Source: CAZLYK01 sp964563495 | GTDB taxonomy: Bacteria; Acidobacteriota; Blastocatellia; RBC074 | Direction of reading: 5' to 3' | Assembly: GCA_964563495.1 (NCBI GenBank) | Contig: CAZLYK010000111.1 | Span: 1 to 18,069, forward strand | Length of the DNA: 18,069 bases | In this document: positions 1 through 9,670 of the stretch, piece by piece | Layout: the number at the start of each line of letters is the position of its first letter | Position numbering within the stretch: the first letter of the stretch is position 1 | The notes under the pieces: generated by a model | Database searches by the model: none | Told to the model about the DNA's origin: nothing | The model's input: only the letters and a program-made list of their open reading frames with translations | Translations under genes and position numbers: made by a program

Positions 1-83
1 GTCACGCCGACCGCTCGATCCATCTCTTCGACGGCCGCGTGGTCGAGGAAGAGCCGGTCATGCACGCCTCGATTGGAGATTAA
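1..83 (+). CDS. ABC transporter ATP-binding protein, C-terminal end (partial)
   Basis: Only the last 26 residues are present, in the frame ending at TAA 81-83. They contain HADRSIHLFDGRVVEE, which matches the end of MacB/LolD-type ATPases, where an (A)DRxIxLxDGxV strand follows the H-loop. The second ATPase of this window has the equivalent GNRIINLADGWMVN near its own end, so the two can be aligned. The stop codon is 2 bp before the ATG of the first ADOP permease, which implies one operon and probable translational coupling. The Walker motifs and signature lie upstream of the window, so activity cannot be judged. The alternative, an unrelated ORF end, is unlikely given the motif and the position. 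Confidence 0.72.
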   Translation, partial: HADRSIHLFDGRVVEEEPVMHASIGD

Positions 84-85
84 TC

Positions 86-2521
<2,436 letters not shown>

Positions 2522-2527
2522 AGAAAA

Positions 2528-2656
2528 AAATAGACAGGATTAACAGGATTTGAACAGGATTAATCAGGATAGGCTGGGAAAGGATAAGTCAGGATAACCA
2601 CCAGCTCGCCTGGTTTTAAATAATCCTGTTCAATCCTGTTCAAATCCTGTCTATTT
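2528..2656. repeat. Palindromic ACAGGATT element A (full-length, about 129 bp)
   Basis: The outer arms are a perfect 14-bp inverted repeat (2528-2541 AAATAGACAGGATT with 2643-2656). Inside, each arm carries further ACAGGATT units with 2-3 base spacers, three to four on the left and three on the right. They pair imperfectly because the spacers are out of register. The centre has a small ACCAG/CTGGT stem and extra degenerate AGGAT units. It begins 6 nt after the first ADOP stop codon and ends 17 nt before the next ATG, whose GGGGGATGAG Shine-Dalgarno is outside the element. It lies inside a probable operon, so it cannot be a fully efficient terminator unless the downstream genes have another promoter. 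Confidence 0.85.
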
Positions 2657-2673
2657 CGATTGGGGGATGAGAC

Positions 2674-5094
2674 ATGCGGACGCTATGGCAGGATGCGATC
2701 TATGCTTTTCGGCTGTTCAGGAAGAACCCGGGGTTCACCGCGGTGGCGGTGATCGCGATCGGTTTGGGGATCGGGGCGAACACTACCATCTTCAGCAGCG
2801 TCGATGCGTTGCTCTTGCGTCCATTTTCGTTTCCCAACCAGGAGCGCCTGGTCATGATCTGGGAGCGGCATCCTGAAGTCGGCATCCGCCGCGGTTCGGT
2901 CGCGCCCGGCAACCTGACCGACTGGCGCGAGCAGAATCGAACGCTGCAGGATCTGGTCGCGATCGGCAATCGAAATTTCGATCTCAAAGCCGGTGACCGG
3001 CCGGAGCAGTATACCGGGCACGAAGTCTCGGCCGGGTTTTTCGATGCCCTGGGTGTCCCGGCTTTTTTGGGGAGGACATTTAATTCAGGGGACGGAGAGC
3101 CTGATCGCAATCAGGTGGTCGTGCTCAAGCACAGCCTGTGGGAACGCCGGTTCGGCGCTCATCGGGATATCATCGGGCAGCAGGTCTCTCTGGGCGGGAA
3201 GAGCTATACCGTGATCGGGGTCATGCCGAAGGACTTCAATTTCCCATACGGCGGCGGCGAGCTCTGGGCCCCTTTCAATTTCAGCCTGGAGGAGAAGGTC
3301 AACCGCGGCAACCACTATTTGCGAGTCATGGGGTTGCTCAAACCGGGGGTCACGGTAGAGCAGGCCGATGCCGATTTGCGTGCGATCTCGCTGCGCGCGC
3401 AAACGCGGTATCCCGAGACGAACAGCGGGCGGACGGCGTTTGCCAGTTCGCTGAGCGCGGATTTCACGCGAGGTTCGCGAATGTATCTTCCGGTGCTGAT
3501 CGGGGCGGTCGGATTCGTCCTCTTGATTGCGTGCGCGAATGTCGCCAACCTGCTGCTGGCGCGCGCCGGGACGCGAGAGAAAGAGATCGCGGTGCGGCTC
3601 GCCCTGGGGGCCGGCCGTGGTCGGATCATCCGGCAATTGTTGACCGAGAGCGTGATCCTCGCTTTGCTCGGAGGAATGCTCGGTTTGGCGCTCTCATTCT
3701 GGGGGATCGAGGCGTTAGCCGATGGGATACCTCGGGAGATGTCTAAGTACGTACCCGGCTGGGATCGCCTGAGCGTCAATCGCCTGGTCTTCGCGTACAC
3801 GCTGGCGATCTCGGTTTTGACCGGGATGTTCTTCGGGCTGGCTCCGGCGTTGCAGGCGACAAGGCTCAATTTCAACGAGGCTCTCAAAGAGGGCGGGAAA
3901 GGATCGGGGGGCAAGGCATCGCGTAACCGCATGAGAAGCGTGCTGGTGGTGGCGGAGGTGGCGCTCTCGCTGATTCTATTGATCAGCGCGGGATTGATGG
4001 TTCGCAGCTTCATCCGGATTCTGCGGACTGATTTCGGCGTCGACCCCGAGAATGTGGTGACCTTGAAGGTGGCGATTCCGGACGGTAAGGACATGGTTAA
4101 TGAGCAAAGGGTCAATCATTACACCCAGATCATCAGCCGGGTGGAGTCGTTGCCGGGAGTAGCCGCCGTTGGCGCCGTCGATCTGCTGCCGTTTGGCGGA
4201 AGCAGCAGCAGCAGCGGTTTGCAGATCGTCGGCCAGCCGCCGTTCCCTCCGGCGACCCGGCCCAATGTGGATGTGCGAATTGCGACGCCGGGTTATTTCA
4301 ACGCCGTCGGGACCGGGCTTCACCGGGGCCGGGTCTTCAACCAGCAGGACAATCGGGAAGCAGGCAGGGTGGCGCTGGTCAACCAGGCTTTTGCCGGCCG
4401 CTTCTTTCCGGGGCGCGACGCGGTCGGGCAGCGCATCCTGCTCGGGGGCGATCAGTCGTGGGAGATTATCGGCATCGTCTCGAACGTCATGAACGATGAC
4501 CTGGATGATCCGGCTGAGCCGGGTGTCTACCTGCCATACGCCCAGAGTCCGAGCAGGTCGATGAGACTGGTGATTCGGGGTTTGAGCGACCCGGTTCGGC
4601 TCGTCCCCCAGGTGCGCGGCGAGATCGCCGCAATCGACCCCGATCAGCCGATCGCCGAGATCAAGACACTGCACGAAGCGATTAACGAGCGAAGCTCGCC
4701 GAAGAAGGTCATGACCTGGATGCTCGGGATTTTTGCTTTGATCGCGCTCGTGCTGGCGACGGTCGGGATCTTCGCCGTCATGTCGTATGTCGTCTCGCAG
4801 CGGACGCACGAGATCGGCGTGCGCATGGCGCTCGGCGCGCGATCGCACGATATCTTGAGATTGATCGTCGGGCAGGGGGTGACGCTGACTCTGATCGGTC
4901 TGGCGATCGGTCTGGTCGGGTCATATGCCATGACGCGAGCGCTGGCTCAGATGCTTTATGGGGTGACGCCCACCGATCCGCTGACTTTTGCCGGCATCTC
5001 GCTGCTGCTCGCGGTAACCGCGGCACTGGCGTGTTACGTCCCGGCACGGCGCGCCATGAAAGTCGACCCGATGGTCGCTCTCAGATACGAATGA
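2674..5094 (+). CDS. ADOP-family FtsX/MacB-like ABC transporter permease (second of three)
   Basis: This 806-residue paralogue of the preceding gene has the same layout. It has an N-terminal helix (KNPGFTAVAVIAIGLGIGA, about 18-42), a periplasmic domain (about 50-268) and a first FtsX core from about 271 (LIGAVGFVLLIACANVANLL, KEIAVRLALGAGR). After a further helix and the second periplasmic domain comes the second FtsX core (HEIGVRMALGARS), ending PARRAMKVDPMVALRYE. The membrane cores resemble those of its neighbours closely, while the periplasmic domains are much more divergent. This suggests tandem duplication followed by divergence of the periplasmic partner or substrate region. GGGGGATGAG precedes the ATG. 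Element B starts 1 nt after the stop. Role: inner-membrane part of a MacB-like export or tension system; substrate unknown. Confidence 0.9.
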   Translation: MRTLWQDAIYAFRLFRKNPGFTAVAVIAIGLGIGANTTIFSSVDALLLRPFSFPNQERLVMIWERHPEVGIRRGSVAPGNLTDWREQNRTLQDLVAIGNRNFDLKAGDRPEQYTGHEVSAGFFDALGVPAFLGRTFNSGDGEPDRNQVVVLKHSLWERRFGAHRDIIGQQVSLGGKSYTVIGVMPKDFNFPYGGGELWAPFNFSLEEKVNRGNHYLRVMGLLKPGVTVEQADADLRAISLRAQTRYPETNSGRTAFASSLSADFTRGSRMYLPVLIGAVGFVLLIACANVANLLLARAGTREKEIAVRLALGAGRGRIIRQLLTESVILALLGGMLGLALSFWGIEALADGIPREMSKYVPGWDRLSVNRLVFAYTLAISVLTGMFFGLAPALQATRLNFNEALKEGGKGSGGKASRNRMRSVLVVAEVALSLILLISAGLMVRSFIRILRTDFGVDPENVVTLKVAIPDGKDMVNEQRVNHYTQIISRVESLPGVAAVGAVDLLPFGGSSSSSGLQIVGQPPFPPATRPNVDVRIATPGYFNAVGTGLHRGRVFNQQDNREAGRVALVNQAFAGRFFPGRDAVGQRILLGGDQSWEIIGIVSNVMNDDLDDPAEPGVYLPYAQSPSRSMRLVIRGLSDPVRLVPQVRGEIAAIDPDQPIAEIKTLHEAINERSSPKKVMTWMLGIFALIALVLATVGIFAVMSYVVSQRTHEIGVRMALGARSHDILRLIVGQGVTLTLIGLAIGLVGSYAMTRALAQMLYGVTPTDPLTFAGISLLLAVTAALACYVPARRAMKVDPMVALRYE

Positions 5095-5095
5095 A

Positions 5096-5132
5096 AAATA
5101 GACGGGATCAAACCGGTTAATCCCGTCTATTT
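5096..5132. repeat. Palindromic element B (minimal hairpin, ACGGGAT variant)
   Basis: This is a perfect 13-bp inverted repeat, AAATAGACGGGAT (5096-5108) against ATCCCGTCTATTT (5120-5132), with an 11-nt loop. It is a one-unit-per-arm version of the family. The unit reads GACGGGAT instead of GACAGGAT and the opposite arm carries the matching change, so the stem stays perfect. It starts 1 nt after the second ADOP stop and lies 20 nt upstream of the third ADOP ATG, whose GGAGAAGATAGG Shine-Dalgarno is outside it. Confidence 0.85.
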
Positions 5133-5152
5133 AACCCGATGGAGAAGATAGG

Positions 5153-7603
5153 ATGGAGACACTGTTTCAGGATTTGCGGTTTGGCGCGCGCCGGTTGATC
5201 AAGAGCCCGGGCTTTGCTCTGATTGCGATTTTATCGCTGGCTCTGGGGATAGGCGCGAACACGGCGATCTTCAGCCTGGTCAATACGGTGCTCTTCCGAT
5301 CGTTGCCGGTGAGCGACCCCGATCAGATCGTTTCAGTCGCGGTCTTTGGAAAGGGCGACAACACGCTGGCCTTTTCCTATCCCAATTATCTCGATTTTCG
5401 CGATCGGAACGATGTGCTGGCCGGGATCTCGGTCCATCGGATTGCGCCCATGAGTTTGAGTCGCGACGGTGCCAATGAGCGGATCTGGGGTTATCTGGTT
5501 TCCGGCAACTATTTCGATATGCTCGGGGTCAAGCCGTTTCGGGGCCGGCTCTTGTCTGAGGAAGACGATCGGGCGAAGCTGGCGCATCCGGTCGCGGTCA
5601 TCAGCTACGGCTGCTGGCAGCGCCGTTTCGGGGCGAATGAGTCGGTCATCGGCAAGGAGATTCTGGTCAATGGTCACCCTTTCAAGGTCATCGGCGTGGC
5701 TCCGGAGGGTTTCTACGGCACGGAGTACATCTACACGCCGGAGATCTGGGCCCCGATGATGATGCAGCCCTGGATCGAGCCGGGCAACCCGTGGCTGGAT
5801 CAACGGGCGACGCAGAATATCTTCGCCACTGCGCGGCTAAAGCAGGGGATCAGCCGGCGGCAGGCCGAGGTCTCGTTGAATCTGCTGGCGCAGCAATTGG
5901 GCAGGCAATATCCGGACACAAACGAGGGGCAGAAGATCAAGCTGATTCCGCCGGGTTTTGTGGTCGGGTTCCTGCGTGATGCGGTGGTCAGTTTCTCGGC
6001 GGTCTTGATGGCGGTGGTCGGACTGGTCTTGTTGATCTCGTGCATCAACCTGGCCGGCCTGCTGCTGGCGCGCGCGGCCGAGAGGCGGAAAGAGATCGCC
6101 GTCCGCCTGGCGATCGGCGCGAGCCGCGTGCGGCTGATCCGGCAACTGCTGACCGAGAGCGTGCTGCTTTCGCTGATCGGAGGCGTGGTCGGGGTTTTGC
6201 TGGCGATCTGGTTGATCGATCTGGTGGTGGCGTTCAAACCTCCGGTCGATTTCCCCTTGACGATCGATCTGAAGATCGATTGGCGGGTTATGGTCTTTTC
6301 GATCCTGGTCTCTTTGGCTACCGGGGTGGTCTTCGGGTTGGCGCCGGCGCTGCAGGCGACCAGGCCGGACCTGGTTCCGGCGCTCAAAGACGAGACGCGC
6401 ACCGGCGGTTATCGCCGTTCGCGGCTGCGCAGCGGATTGGTCGTCGCGCAGATCTCTTTATCGCTCGTCCTCTTGATCGCCGCCGGGTTGGTGCTTCGCG
6501 CATTACAGCAGGTGCAGACCATGAACCCCGGATTTGAAGTCGATCGCGGCCTGATATTTTCCGTCGATGTCGGATTGCAGGGGTACGATCAGGCCAGGGG
6601 CGAACAGTTCTATCGCCAGTTGAACGATCGGATCAGATCGCTCCCCGGCGTGCGGTCTGTCTCTTCGACCAACTTTATGCCGCTCAGCCTGAATTATTCG
6701 GCGACCGACGTCTACATCGAGGGGCAGCCGTCCGAACGCGGGGCCAATGTGCCGACATCGTTCTATGCGAACATCGGCTTGAACTACTTTGAGACTCTCG
6801 GGACTCCGATTGTCGCGGGGCGGGATTTCAGTGAGAACGATAAGTCCGATACGACCAAAGTCGTGGTCGTCAATCAAACCTTTGCGCGCAGATTTTTCGG
6901 CGGAGCCGACCCGCTTGAGACCGCGATCGGCAAGCGCATCGGCAACGGCGGGCAGAACGGCCCATGGCTGCAGATCGTCGGCGTGGCCAGGGACGGCAAG
7001 TATTTCAGCATCGGCGAGACACCGACTCCATTTATCTATTATCCGGTGTCGCAGGGCTACACCGCAGGTCTGACTCTGGTCGTCCGGACGGCCGGCGATC
7101 CGAAAGCGGCGATTGGGGCGATTCGCGAAGAGATCCGGAAGCTCGACGCCAACCTGCCCGTCTACGACTTCAAAACCCTGGAAGAGCACATGGGTTTATC
7201 GCTCTTTCCGGCGCGCGTCGCGGCCGGTTTACTCGGCGCGTTCGGTTTGCTCGCGCTGACTCTGGCGGCGATCGGCATCTATGGTGTCATGGCCTTCTCG
7301 GTGGCGCAGCGGACGCGCGAGATCGGGATCAGGATGGCGCTCGGCGCGCAAAAAGGCGATGTCCTGCACATGATCCTGCGCCAGGGCTTGATTCTGGCCG
7401 CGGTCGGGCTGGTCATCGGATTAGCCGGGGCTTTCATGCTGACGCGGCTGCTCTCGAGTGTGCTCTACGGCGTGAGCGCGACCGACGCGGTGGCGTTTAT
7501 CGGAGTCTCGGTCCTGCTCAGCCTGGTCGTGCTGCTCGCTTCTTTCATCCCCGCGCGGAGGGCGGCCGAGGTCGATCCGATGCTGGCATTACGTTATGAG
7601 TAA
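5153..7603 (+). CDS. ADOP-family FtsX/MacB-like ABC transporter permease (third of three)
   Basis: This 816-residue protein has the same duplicated layout: N-terminal helix (KSPGFALIAILSLALGIGA), periplasmic domain, first FtsX core (about 275-400: VVGLVLLISCINLAGLLLA, KEIAVRLAIGASR), second periplasmic domain and second FtsX core (REIGIRMALGAQK). It ends PARRAAEVDPMLALRYE. It is the most divergent of the three in the first core (CINLAGLL against CANVANLL in the other two) and in the first periplasmic domain, which has an aromatic-rich stretch (GFYGTEYIYTPEIWAP). The ATG follows GGAGAAGATAGG. The ATPase gene starts 21 bp after the stop with no palindromic element between them, which suggests tight co-expression with that ATPase. 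Probably an inner-membrane subunit; whether the three permeases form one hetero-complex or separate complexes cannot be told from sequence. Confidence 0.9.
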   Translation: METLFQDLRFGARRLIKSPGFALIAILSLALGIGANTAIFSLVNTVLFRSLPVSDPDQIVSVAVFGKGDNTLAFSYPNYLDFRDRNDVLAGISVHRIAPMSLSRDGANERIWGYLVSGNYFDMLGVKPFRGRLLSEEDDRAKLAHPVAVISYGCWQRRFGANESVIGKEILVNGHPFKVIGVAPEGFYGTEYIYTPEIWAPMMMQPWIEPGNPWLDQRATQNIFATARLKQGISRRQAEVSLNLLAQQLGRQYPDTNEGQKIKLIPPGFVVGFLRDAVVSFSAVLMAVVGLVLLISCINLAGLLLARAAERRKEIAVRLAIGASRVRLIRQLLTESVLLSLIGGVVGVLLAIWLIDLVVAFKPPVDFPLTIDLKIDWRVMVFSILVSLATGVVFGLAPALQATRPDLVPALKDETRTGGYRRSRLRSGLVVAQISLSLVLLIAAGLVLRALQQVQTMNPGFEVDRGLIFSVDVGLQGYDQARGEQFYRQLNDRIRSLPGVRSVSSTNFMPLSLNYSATDVYIEGQPSERGANVPTSFYANIGLNYFETLGTPIVAGRDFSENDKSDTTKVVVVNQTFARRFFGGADPLETAIGKRIGNGGQNGPWLQIVGVARDGKYFSIGETPTPFIYYPVSQGYTAGLTLVVRTAGDPKAAIGAIREEIRKLDANLPVYDFKTLEEHMGLSLFPARVAAGLLGAFGLLALTLAAIGIYGVMAFSVAQRTREIGIRMALGAQKGDVLHMILRQGLILAAVGLVIGLAGAFMLTRLLSSVLYGVSATDAVAFIGVSVLLSLVVLLASFIPARRAAEVDPMLALRYE

Positions 7604-7624
7604 ACCTTTTCATGGGGGAGTTCA

Positions 7625-8296
7625 ATGATTCGGTTAGCCAATATCGAGAAGGCATATCCGCAGGGAGTGCAGAAGTATTACGTCCTGCGCCATATCTCCC
7701 TGGAGATTAAGGAAGGCGAGTTTGTTTCGATCATGGGGCCGTCGGGAGCCGGTAAATCGACACTCCTGCACATCCTCGGGATGCACGACAATTCGTGGAG
7801 CGGCGAATTCTATTTCATCGATCAGCCGGTCCATAAACTCAGCCCAAAAGAGCGGGCCAACCTCCGCAACAAGCACATCGGCTTCGTCTTTCAGAGCTAC
7901 CATCTGCTCGACAACCTGACGGTCTACGAGAATCTGGAGATCCCGCTTTCGTATCGCGACATCAGGAAGTCTGAGCGCGAGAGCATCGTCGGGGACGTCC
8001 TCGATCGGTTTCAGATCGTCGGGAAGAAGGATCTCTATCCAAACCAGCTCTCCGGCGGGCAGCAGCAGCTGGTCGGTGTCGCGCGGGCGGTGATCGCCAA
8101 CCCCAGGATCATCCTGGCCGATGAACCGACCGGTAATTTGCATTCGAGTCAGGGGAAAGAGATCATGGAAATGTTCAAACTCCTGAACGCCGAAGGGACG
8201 ACGATCATCCAGGTCACTCACTCGGAACAGAACGCGGCATACGGAAATCGGATCATCAATCTGGCCGACGGATGGATGGTCAATAGACAGGATTGA
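7625..8296 (+). CDS. MacB/LolD-type ABC transporter ATP-binding protein
   Basis: A complete nucleotide-binding domain of 223 residues. It has Walker A GPSGAGKST (38-46), Q-loop Q90 (FVFQSYHLL), signature LSGGQQQ (142-148), Walker B IILADEPT (162-169, with E167 as the catalytic base) and H-loop H199 (QVTHSEQNAAY). Two variations stand out: the signature continues LVGVARA rather than the usual RVAVARA, and the D-loop reads GNLHSS rather than GNLDS. I believe both are shared by ATPases that accompany these permeases, but could not check. GGGGGAG precedes the ATG. The last residues, VNRQD, and the TGA are encoded by a solo copy of the palindromic family's outer unit (element C), so the natural C-terminus has been replaced or extended. 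It is the likely energiser of the upstream permeases. Confidence 0.92.
   Translation: MIRLANIEKAYPQGVQKYYVLRHISLEIKEGEFVSIMGPSGAGKSTLLHILGMHDNSWSGEFYFIDQPVHKLSPKERANLRNKHIGFVFQSYHLLDNLTVYENLEIPLSYRDIRKSERESIVGDVLDRFQIVGKKDLYPNQLSGGQQQLVGVARAVIANPRIILADEPTGNLHSSQGKEIMEMFKLLNAEGTTIIQVTHSEQNAAYGNRIINLADGWMVNRQD
8282..8296 (+). repeat. Solo half-element C, encoding the C-terminus and stop of the ATPase
   Basis: AATAGACAGGATTGA is identical to the outer end of elements E, F and G, but no inverted partner follows. It encodes NRQD plus TGA in the ATPase frame. The response-regulator GTG begins 3 nt after the TGA, so the AGG in this unit (8289-8291) is the only Shine-Dalgarno-like sequence for that gene, at about 8 nt spacing. 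Absence of a second arm means no hairpin forms between these co-transcribed genes. Confidence 0.8.
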
Positions 8297-8299
8297 TCA

Positions 8300-9670
8300 G
8301 TGAACGTACCAGGTCCAACAGTTCCCAAAATCCTCATCGCCGACGATCAAGCGGATGTGGTCGAGGCACTGCGACTGTTGCTCAAAAGCGAAGGGTTTCA
8401 GATCGAGACGGCGACTTCGCCGGAGAATGTGGTGGCATCGATCGAGGCGCGTGATTTCGATGTTGCGCTGATCGACCTCAACTACACGCGCGATACGACA
8501 TCGGGGCAGGAAGGTCTCGACCTGGTCACGCGGGTACAGGCCATGGACGGCACACTGCCGGTCGTCGTCATGACGGCGTGGGGAAGCGTCGACCTGGCGG
8601 TCGAGGCGATGCGTCGCGGCGCCAGGGATTTCGTCCAGAAGCCATGGGAGAACGAGCGGCTGATCACCATCCTGCGCACCCAGGCCGAGCTGAGCAAAGC
8701 GCTCCGCAAAGGACAGAAGCTGGAAGCGGAAAACCAGCTCTTGCGCGACGAGAACAGCGCCAAACTGATCGCCGAATCGCCCGCCATGCAGCCCGTGCTG
8801 CAGGTCATCGCCCGGGTCGGGCCTTCGGACGCCAACGTCCTGCTCACGGGCGAGAACGGCACCGGCAAGGGGGTGGTCGCCGCGGTTTTGCACTCGATCT
8901 CTCACCGCTCGTCGAAGCCGCTGGTCACGGTCAACGTCGGAGGCTTGTCCGAGGGGGTCTTTGAAAGTGAGCTCTTCGGCCATATCAAGGGCGCTTTCAC
9001 CGACGCCAAGACCGACCGCGTCGGCCGGTTCGAGCTGGCCGACGAGGGGACGCTCTTCCTCGATGAGATCGCCAATATTTCATTGCCCCAGCAGGCCAAG
9101 TTGCTGCGTGTGCTCGAGACCGGCGAATTCGAGCGCGTCGGATCGTCGAAGACGCGCAAGGTCAACGTCCGGATCATCTCGGCGACCAACGCCGACCTCC
9201 ATTCAGACGTCGCGACCGGACGTTTCCGCCAGGACCTGCTCTTTCGTTTGAACACGGTCGAAATCCGGCTGCCGGCGCTCCGTGACCGGAAAGAAGATAT
9301 TCCGCTGCTCGCCGCCCATTTTTTGAAGCAGCATTCGGCGCGTTACCGTAAACTGGTCACGACTTTCGATCAGGCGGCGCTGCAGGCGTTGACGGTTCAT
9401 CCCTGGCCGGGCAATGTCCGCGAGCTCGATCACGCGATCGAACGCGCCGTGCTCATGGCGCAGGGGACGATCGTCAAAGCGAGCGATCTGGGCCTCTACC
9501 AATCGACCGACAGCTCGGCGCGGCTGGAAGACATGAGCCTCGAAGAGGTCGAATGCTTTCTCATCAAAAAGACGCTGGCGAGGTTTGATGGAAACGTGAG
9601 CAAAGCCGCCGAGGCTTTGGGCCTCAGCCGCAGCGCGCTCTATCGCCGTCTGGAAAAATTCGGTTTATGA
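8300..9670 (+). CDS. Sigma-54-dependent response regulator, NtrC family
   Basis: A transcription activator of 456 residues. The receiver domain (about 9-125) has acidic residues D15/D16, phospho-acceptor D59 (ALIDLNY), T92 and K114 (VQKPW). The AAA+ sigma-54 activation domain (about 155-390) has a Walker A-like GENGTGKG (184-191), sigma-54 contact loop GAFTDA (231-236, in place of GAFTGA) and Walker B FLDE (253-256). A Fis-type helix-turn-helix ends the protein (about 415-456, NVSKAAEALGLSRSALYRRL). Start choice: GTG 8300, because the receiver begins at once (PKILIADDQ) and no ATG is nearby; the upstream AGG lies within repeat C. The downstream kinase overlaps it by ATGA. By analogy with similar loci it probably activates promoters for the export operon; a sigma-54-like promoter occurs at 14515-14529. 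Confidence 0.93.
   Translation: MNVPGPTVPKILIADDQADVVEALRLLLKSEGFQIETATSPENVVASIEARDFDVALIDLNYTRDTTSGQEGLDLVTRVQAMDGTLPVVVMTAWGSVDLAVEAMRRGARDFVQKPWENERLITILRTQAELSKALRKGQKLEAENQLLRDENSAKLIAESPAMQPVLQVIARVGPSDANVLLTGENGTGKGVVAAVLHSISHRSSKPLVTVNVGGLSEGVFESELFGHIKGAFTDAKTDRVGRFELADEGTLFLDEIANISLPQQAKLLRVLETGEFERVGSSKTRKVNVRIISATNADLHSDVATGRFRQDLLFRLNTVEIRLPALRDRKEDIPLLAAHFLKQHSARYRKLVTTFDQAALQALTVHPWPGNVRELDHAIERAVLMAQGTIVKASDLGLYQSTDSSARLEDMSLEEVECFLIKKTLARFDGNVSKAAEALGLSRSALYRRLEKFGL

Noticed and set aside
2528..2656. Insertion sequence remnant with a coding centre
   Set aside because: The elements are at most 138 bp and their centres have no meaningful open frame. No transposase is in the window and no target-site duplication was evident by eye. 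They are recorded as palindromic repeats only.
3976..4848. Minus-strand open frame of 290 codons in the second permease gene
   Set aside because: Arg/Asp/His-rich, no motif, no ribosome-binding site, fully within a well-supported gene. The same applies to the other overlapping frames in the window.
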